Made by a program: the position numbers and the translations under genes
The notes under the pieces: generated by a model
Database searches by the model: none
What the model saw: only the letters and a program-made list of their open reading frames with translations
Told to the model about the DNA's origin: nothing
In this document: positions 60,510 through 64,000 of the stretch, piece after piece
Layout of the letters: each line of letters begins with the position of its first letter
How positions within the stretch are numbered: position 1 is the first letter of the stretch
NCBI GenBank assembly: GCA_019633425.1
Contig: WSUB01000011.1
Coordinates: 299,513 to 363,512, forward strand
Direction of reading: 5' to 3'
DNA length: 64,000 nucleotides
Source: Tulasnella sp. 424
Taxonomy: Eukaryota > Basidiomycota > Agaricomycetes > Cantharellales > Tulasnellaceae

Positions 60510-60770
60510 GGGTCGCAAAGGCTAATGCTCTATTTTGCCCACCCAGAGATCGAAGTTAATTGTCGTGCAGACCATAAGGAGAATCCCTGATGCCACGCGG
60601 CGTCCAAATAAACAAGAGCGTCCAGAGGAATGCATGGTTGATGACTATACGACGATGGAGTTGAGAATCCACTATGGACGTTGGGTCCAAGTCTGCCCGA
60701 GACGGGGTGACCGAATGCTCCCTCGCTTGAGTCCGCCCCAAGGAGGGGGAGGATTATGCTCAGTTGCTTT
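60510..60770 (+). pseudogene. RsfS-like pseudogene, unit 2
   Basis: 'cgtgcagaccataaggagaatccctgatgccacg' aligns with the start of exon 3 of the intact gene. 'ttgggtccaagtctgcccgaga' and 'cgcttgagtccgcc' follow in the same order. Exon 2 is mostly gone. The frame is broken. Confidence 0.65.
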
Positions 60771-61301
60771 TCCTGTCGCCACGAGGCGGTGTTTTTTTAA
60801 TAATGTGGTTGGTTTAGGAACGAACGTGCTAGAAACCGTCCCGCATCCCCAGCCAAACCCTTGGGGTTCCAGGGAAGTATAATTTTGGTGCTAGTCTTGG
60901 CCACCAGATTTCTTATCATCTCACGTTTTTACACAACACGAGGCTCCGCTGGCGGGATTGAACAGGCCTCGCCTTGCGCAGTGGCTATTTCTAGACAGTT
61001 GAAGTATTAATAGCTACCGTATTCTAATTGCAACTTCATCGGTTATTGTGTCTCGTTCCCCGTTGTCATGGGCCTCGACGCCAGGGCTGTAAACAATCTT
61101 TCTTTAGAAACGGGGTGAACCGCGTTACTAAAGTAAGGCCCAACAAGATATTTTTGGTCCTCACCCCAAGGCAACCCCCCAGAGGTATTTTAACCCGTCC
61201 TTTCCATCCTTCGAACGATCTGACAGCTTTCTGCCCCACCCCCCCACCCGAGTCCTCCCTCCTCACTTCTACAACTACCGTCCGCTCCGTTCATAATCAT
61301 A
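60771..61301. promoter_or_regulatory. Upstream region of family A copy 3
   Basis: Ends in the same TATTTTAA (61186-61193) plus CT-rich leader seen before copy 2. The more distal part also resembles 57260-57660 ('gaagtattaatagct', 'tctttctttagaaa'). No gene. Confidence 0.5.
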
Positions 61302-61848
61302 ATGCTCGTCTCAACTTCCAAGTTCCTTGCCCTTTTGGCTCTCGTCGCGTCCGTCGCAGCTGCACCTCCGGCTTCTTCTGGGGCGTCCAGCGCTGCAGAT
61401 ACCACTTCAACAACGGAAGCACAATCAACGGTCCCCACGACTACGAAGGTGGTGAGTGCCTGGGTATCGGGATGTGTTGCGAGGATGACGCTGATGGTTG
61501 GCCTTGCAGCCGCAGACGACCACTACGCCAGCAGCCGTCGTGACGGACGTCACAGCCGTCACATTCATCACCACCTCCGTGTCTGGTTCAGCCGAGGTTA
61601 TCACTTCAACCATTCGCGAGAAGACCACTCTGTCTCCCGGAGGCGCGAGCGTGAATCCTGTGGGCTCTGCTAGTGCTGTGCCATATTCCTTTACCCCGGC
61701 GGTCGCTGTTTCGGGATCAGCCTCTACTACCACGGTAGCGACGGCGACCACCACCGCCAAGAAGAATGGAGCGATTGGACAGACTGCAGGTGGAATGGGG
61801 CTTGCCGTTATTGTTGGAGTTGCTGGCGTCGTGGCTGCGGTATTGTAA
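61302..61848 (+). CDS. Small secreted Ser/Thr-rich protein, predicted GPI-anchored (family A, copy 3)
   Basis: Exons 61302-61451 and 61510-61848; 162 residues. Signal peptide MLVSTSKFLALLALVASVAA, Ser/Thr-rich spacer, core AVTFITTSVSGSAEVITSTI then KTTLSPGGASVNPVGSAS, and tail GGMGLAVIVGVAGVVAAVL. Closest to copy 2 in both coding and flanking sequence. No defects found. Confidence 0.82.
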
Positions 61849-61979
61849 GCCAATATTCAGCGTCCCTTCGTGTGTGTTTTCTAGGTCAATGAGTGTACGC
61901 GAACATTGTGGAAGAACATTCCTCGTTTATTTATGTATATTCGCTCGCACATTATACCACTGTCTTTTCTACTCTGGGA

Positions 61980-62305
61980 GCGTTCGTGGAAGGCCAAGTT
62001 CGAGTTGGACGGCCGTGGATGACTTCTCCAGCAATACCTTTCTACTCTCTGCGATCCAACAACTGCTAGTGTGGATGGTCAGAATGTGCATAGCGTTCAT
62101 TACCGGAATATCCTGGACGAGCCGCACCTGCTTCCTCGGCCTCCAAGCCCGTACGAGTATCCCCTAATTTCCTGAACTGCATCTTGGACGCGGGCCCCAA
62201 AGTTGTCGAAGGCCTCCATCGCCGGACTGTGGAGCATGGCGGGCCGCAGCCGGCGGGACTGCCACACAAGGGGTCCGCGGCTATTTTTGGACTGTCAATA
62301 GTTCG
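61980..62305 (-). pseudogene. Decayed minus-strand coding remnant between A3 and B2
   Basis: Minus-strand pieces are AMEAFDNFGARVQDAVQEIR and QDIPVMNAMHILTIHTSSCW followed by SRKVLLEKSSTAVQLELGLP and a stop. They are collinear with the unit 1 remnant (EVFDGFRARVQ..., QDIDVINAVRIL...). The segment between them (WYLVAIEQV... in unit 1) is deleted here. Confidence 0.45.
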
Positions 62306-62520
62306 GTCTCCATCTTTTTTTTTTCACCGCATCTGAGGTGCGGTTCAGTCGTCGGACATGGGGTGAAAAACGAGGTGCCCGCTATGTCAGGGGCTTTCCA
62401 TCCTAGCATTCGCACGCCACATGCATCTTGGTTTAAAAGCCACTCTCAAGACAGGTCGAGTGATCTTCAGTCCTTTTCCTCCCTCTCCTCTCATTCTCGT
62501 ATCGTAAAATCTCGCATATA

Positions 62521-63068
62521 ATGTTCGTGTCAACCTCAAAGCTTTTCTCCCTCTTCGTACTTGCTGTGAGCACAGTCGCTGCGCCTGCTCCTCAAGGGAC
62601 GGAGACTTTCCCAACTGTAGTTCAAGGAACCACAACCACTTTGGTTACACGGTCCATGAACTTGAGTCGCTCTACCAGAGTTGCCGTGAGTCTTCCACAC
62701 TTTGGCAGACTATCATAGTGTTTCTGATCCTCCGAATCGAATTCAAGGTGACGACAAGCACAGAAGCGCCCATAATTTCCCTCATCACGACCTCCGTGTC
62801 GGGCTCAAACTCGGTCATCACCTCCACCATTCCCGTTGGAGCAACCCCATCGACCGAAAGCGTGGCCGAACCAACCTCGTCCGTCGTTCTCTCGAGCGGT
62901 GCTGCCACTGAACTGCCGACTTTCACTACTCCAACATTCTCAACTCCGGCGGCCACGAACGCTCCAGCAGCAACGACCTCGTCAAATAGCGCAACCGCAA
63001 GAAGCGTTGGTGGATATGGCTTGGCAGCAGTCGCTGGTGTTGCTGGCGTCGTCGCAGCGGTTCTGTAA
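62521..63068 (+). CDS. Small secreted Ser/Thr-rich protein, predicted GPI-anchored (family B, copy 2)
   Basis: Exons 62521-62685 and 62748-63068; 161 residues. Nearly identical to family B copy 1: signal peptide MFVSTSKLFSLFVLAVSTVA, APAPQGTETFPTVVQGT, the core APIISLITTSVSGSNSVITS, tail GGYGLAAVAGVAGVVAAVL. It differs by a short insertion (STESV) after the core and a few substitutions. Intact. Confidence 0.82.
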
Positions 63069-63194
63069 ATGCATGTTGGGCGAGGCTGGTGTTATATGGT
63101 TACATTCTTGGCGCGCCAAGACCACCGAATAGCGGGTGGACCCTATTCAGCTATTCTATACAATTACTGAACGATTTAAATACGAACATTGTCT

Positions 63195-63480
63195 AGCCCA
63201 TGATTTCCTTCACAAAATGATCTGTCTGTCGAGGTCTTGCCTCATGAACGCATTCTCTGGGTAATACTGCGCCCAGACGTTCCGACCACCAAATAATCGT
63301 CCGCCAAGGTCGCACCGTCTTCCATGCTACTGCTGGACCAGAGATCCAAGTAACGGGCAGGATCAGACAACATGTACCAGTCAGAAGTGCATGCGTCAGA
63401 CGATCCGTCCAGATTTGCCTTCCATAAGTATCGAATCTCTGCTGGAAGTTGCGTCGAAGGGGCCCCTTGAAAATAGCGGG
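63195..63480 (-). pseudogene. RRM (UHM-like) gene relic, unit 2
   Basis: The minus-strand frame reads CDLGGRLFGGRNVWAQYYPE then NAFMRQDLDRQIIL and a stop, the same C-terminal RRM piece as at 59.8 kb with further decay (V-R-A to V-W-A). Confidence 0.6.
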
Positions 63481-63719
63481 AGCTAGCGAAAAAGCTGTCG
63501 AGTGCTGGGTCCCCGTCCCCCCGTCATAAGCCATCATAGGTCCCACAAGATCGGCATATCCCATGTGGTCATGCCTTACTGGGGAGCCCGATGATATTAC
63601 TTGCACAAGAACGGCAAACCGGAGTGGTGGACCGTGACTGCAAAGCGAGACCGTAAGCCGAGCCGAAGGAGAGCGAGACCAAGTGTGAGCGTTCCGAGTT
63701 CCATTTGCGGACGGCAGGA

Positions 63720-64000
63720 ACGCGGGCCTGGGTCGCAAAGGCTGATGCTCTAATTCCAAGTGTAGCGACCTCGTTATGGCCCTTCTGTTCAACCATAGCT
63801 ATCTCTAATAGATTAAACTACTAAAGCACTAGCTCTCCTTGCGGGCCTTCAACCCAATGCGGGACGTGCTCCTTCCAAGCACAGGCTCCGCGCTGAAATC
63901 AGCTCCAGGGTAGAGTCTAGTACTGGCTCCTACTCTTCCCCGTAAAGGAATGAACAAACGTAACAGCAGTCTGAGAGTACGTTGCCAAGTAGCTAGGAAT
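63720..64000 (+). pseudogene. RsfS-like pseudogene, unit 3 (cut by window end)
   Basis: 'tgggtcgcaaaggctgatgctctaattcca', 'cccaatgcgggacgtg', 'agtactggctcctactcttcc' and 'acgttgccaagtagctaggaat' follow the same order as the unit 1 relic and exon 2 of the intact gene. The window ends inside it. Confidence 0.6.

Larger units (their letters stand above)
56890..64000. repeat. Tandem ~3.4-3.5-kb array (two units plus the start of a third)
   Basis: Unit 1 runs from about 56.70 to 60.50 kb, unit 2 from about 60.50 to 63.72 kb, and a third begins near 63.72 and is cut by the window end. Each full unit holds, in order, an RsfS relic (+), a family A gene (+), a decayed minus-strand remnant, a family B gene (+) and an RRM relic (-). 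Spacing between equivalent parts is about 3487 bp (A2 to A3 starts) and 3378 bp (B1 to B2 starts). Confidence 0.85.

Overview
The window is nuclear DNA of a filamentous basidiomycete, most likely an Agaricomycete (inference). Genes are split by many 45-80 bp GT-AG introns with CTAAC/CTRAY-like branch points and lie on both strands with no operons. The proteins are eukaryotic: an oligosaccharyltransferase subunit, a splicing factor, monopolin, a DNMT1-type methyltransferase and an HSF factor. The HGDLKS-type kinases resemble the family expanded in mushroom-forming fungi. All gene models were assembled by hand from reading frames and splice sites, keeping codon phase across every junction; exon coordinates are in the entries.

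Layout. 1-2030: degenerate direct repeats of about 1 kb, no gene. 2.2-13.99 kb: housekeeping block with a URI/Bud27-like protein (-), WBP1/OST48 (+), adenylate kinase (+), an FAD-dependent monooxygenase-like protein (-) and an inositol polyphosphate multikinase (-). 14.0-17.2 kb: gene-poor. 17.2-23.3 kb: two tandem paralogous protein kinases with a helical C-terminal region. 23.3-28.5 kb: accessory stretch with four copies of a short dispersed repeat, an HSF-type transcription factor gene, and a mosaic relic carrying the 5' end of the DNA methyltransferase gene and part of its neighbour, both of which lie about 18-20 kb away. 28.5-53.1 kb: dense conserved block with an unknown protein (-), L-asparaginase with ankyrin repeats (+), a Csm1/Pcs1 monopolin subunit (-), a triple-KH RNA-binding protein (+), a DNMT1-like methyltransferase with RFTS and BAH domains (-), an unknown Ser-rich nuclear-type protein (-), a large Cys-rich type I membrane protein (-), SYF2 (-) and SHR3 (-). 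53.4-64 kb: an intact RsfS/Atp25-like mitochondrial gene followed by an array of about 3.4-3.5 kb units. Each unit carries an RsfS relic, a small secreted GPI-type protein of family A, a decayed minus-strand remnant, a small secreted GPI-type protein of family B, and a minus-strand RRM relic. The array runs off the right edge.

Most genes are unrelated housekeeping functions. The distinctive features are the GPI-protein/pseudogene array, the rearranged copy of the methyltransferase 5' region with its introns retained, the tandem kinase pair, a probable GC-AG intron inside the HSF domain, and two 18-nt microexons. I saw no tRNA, rRNA, CRISPR array or intact transposon.
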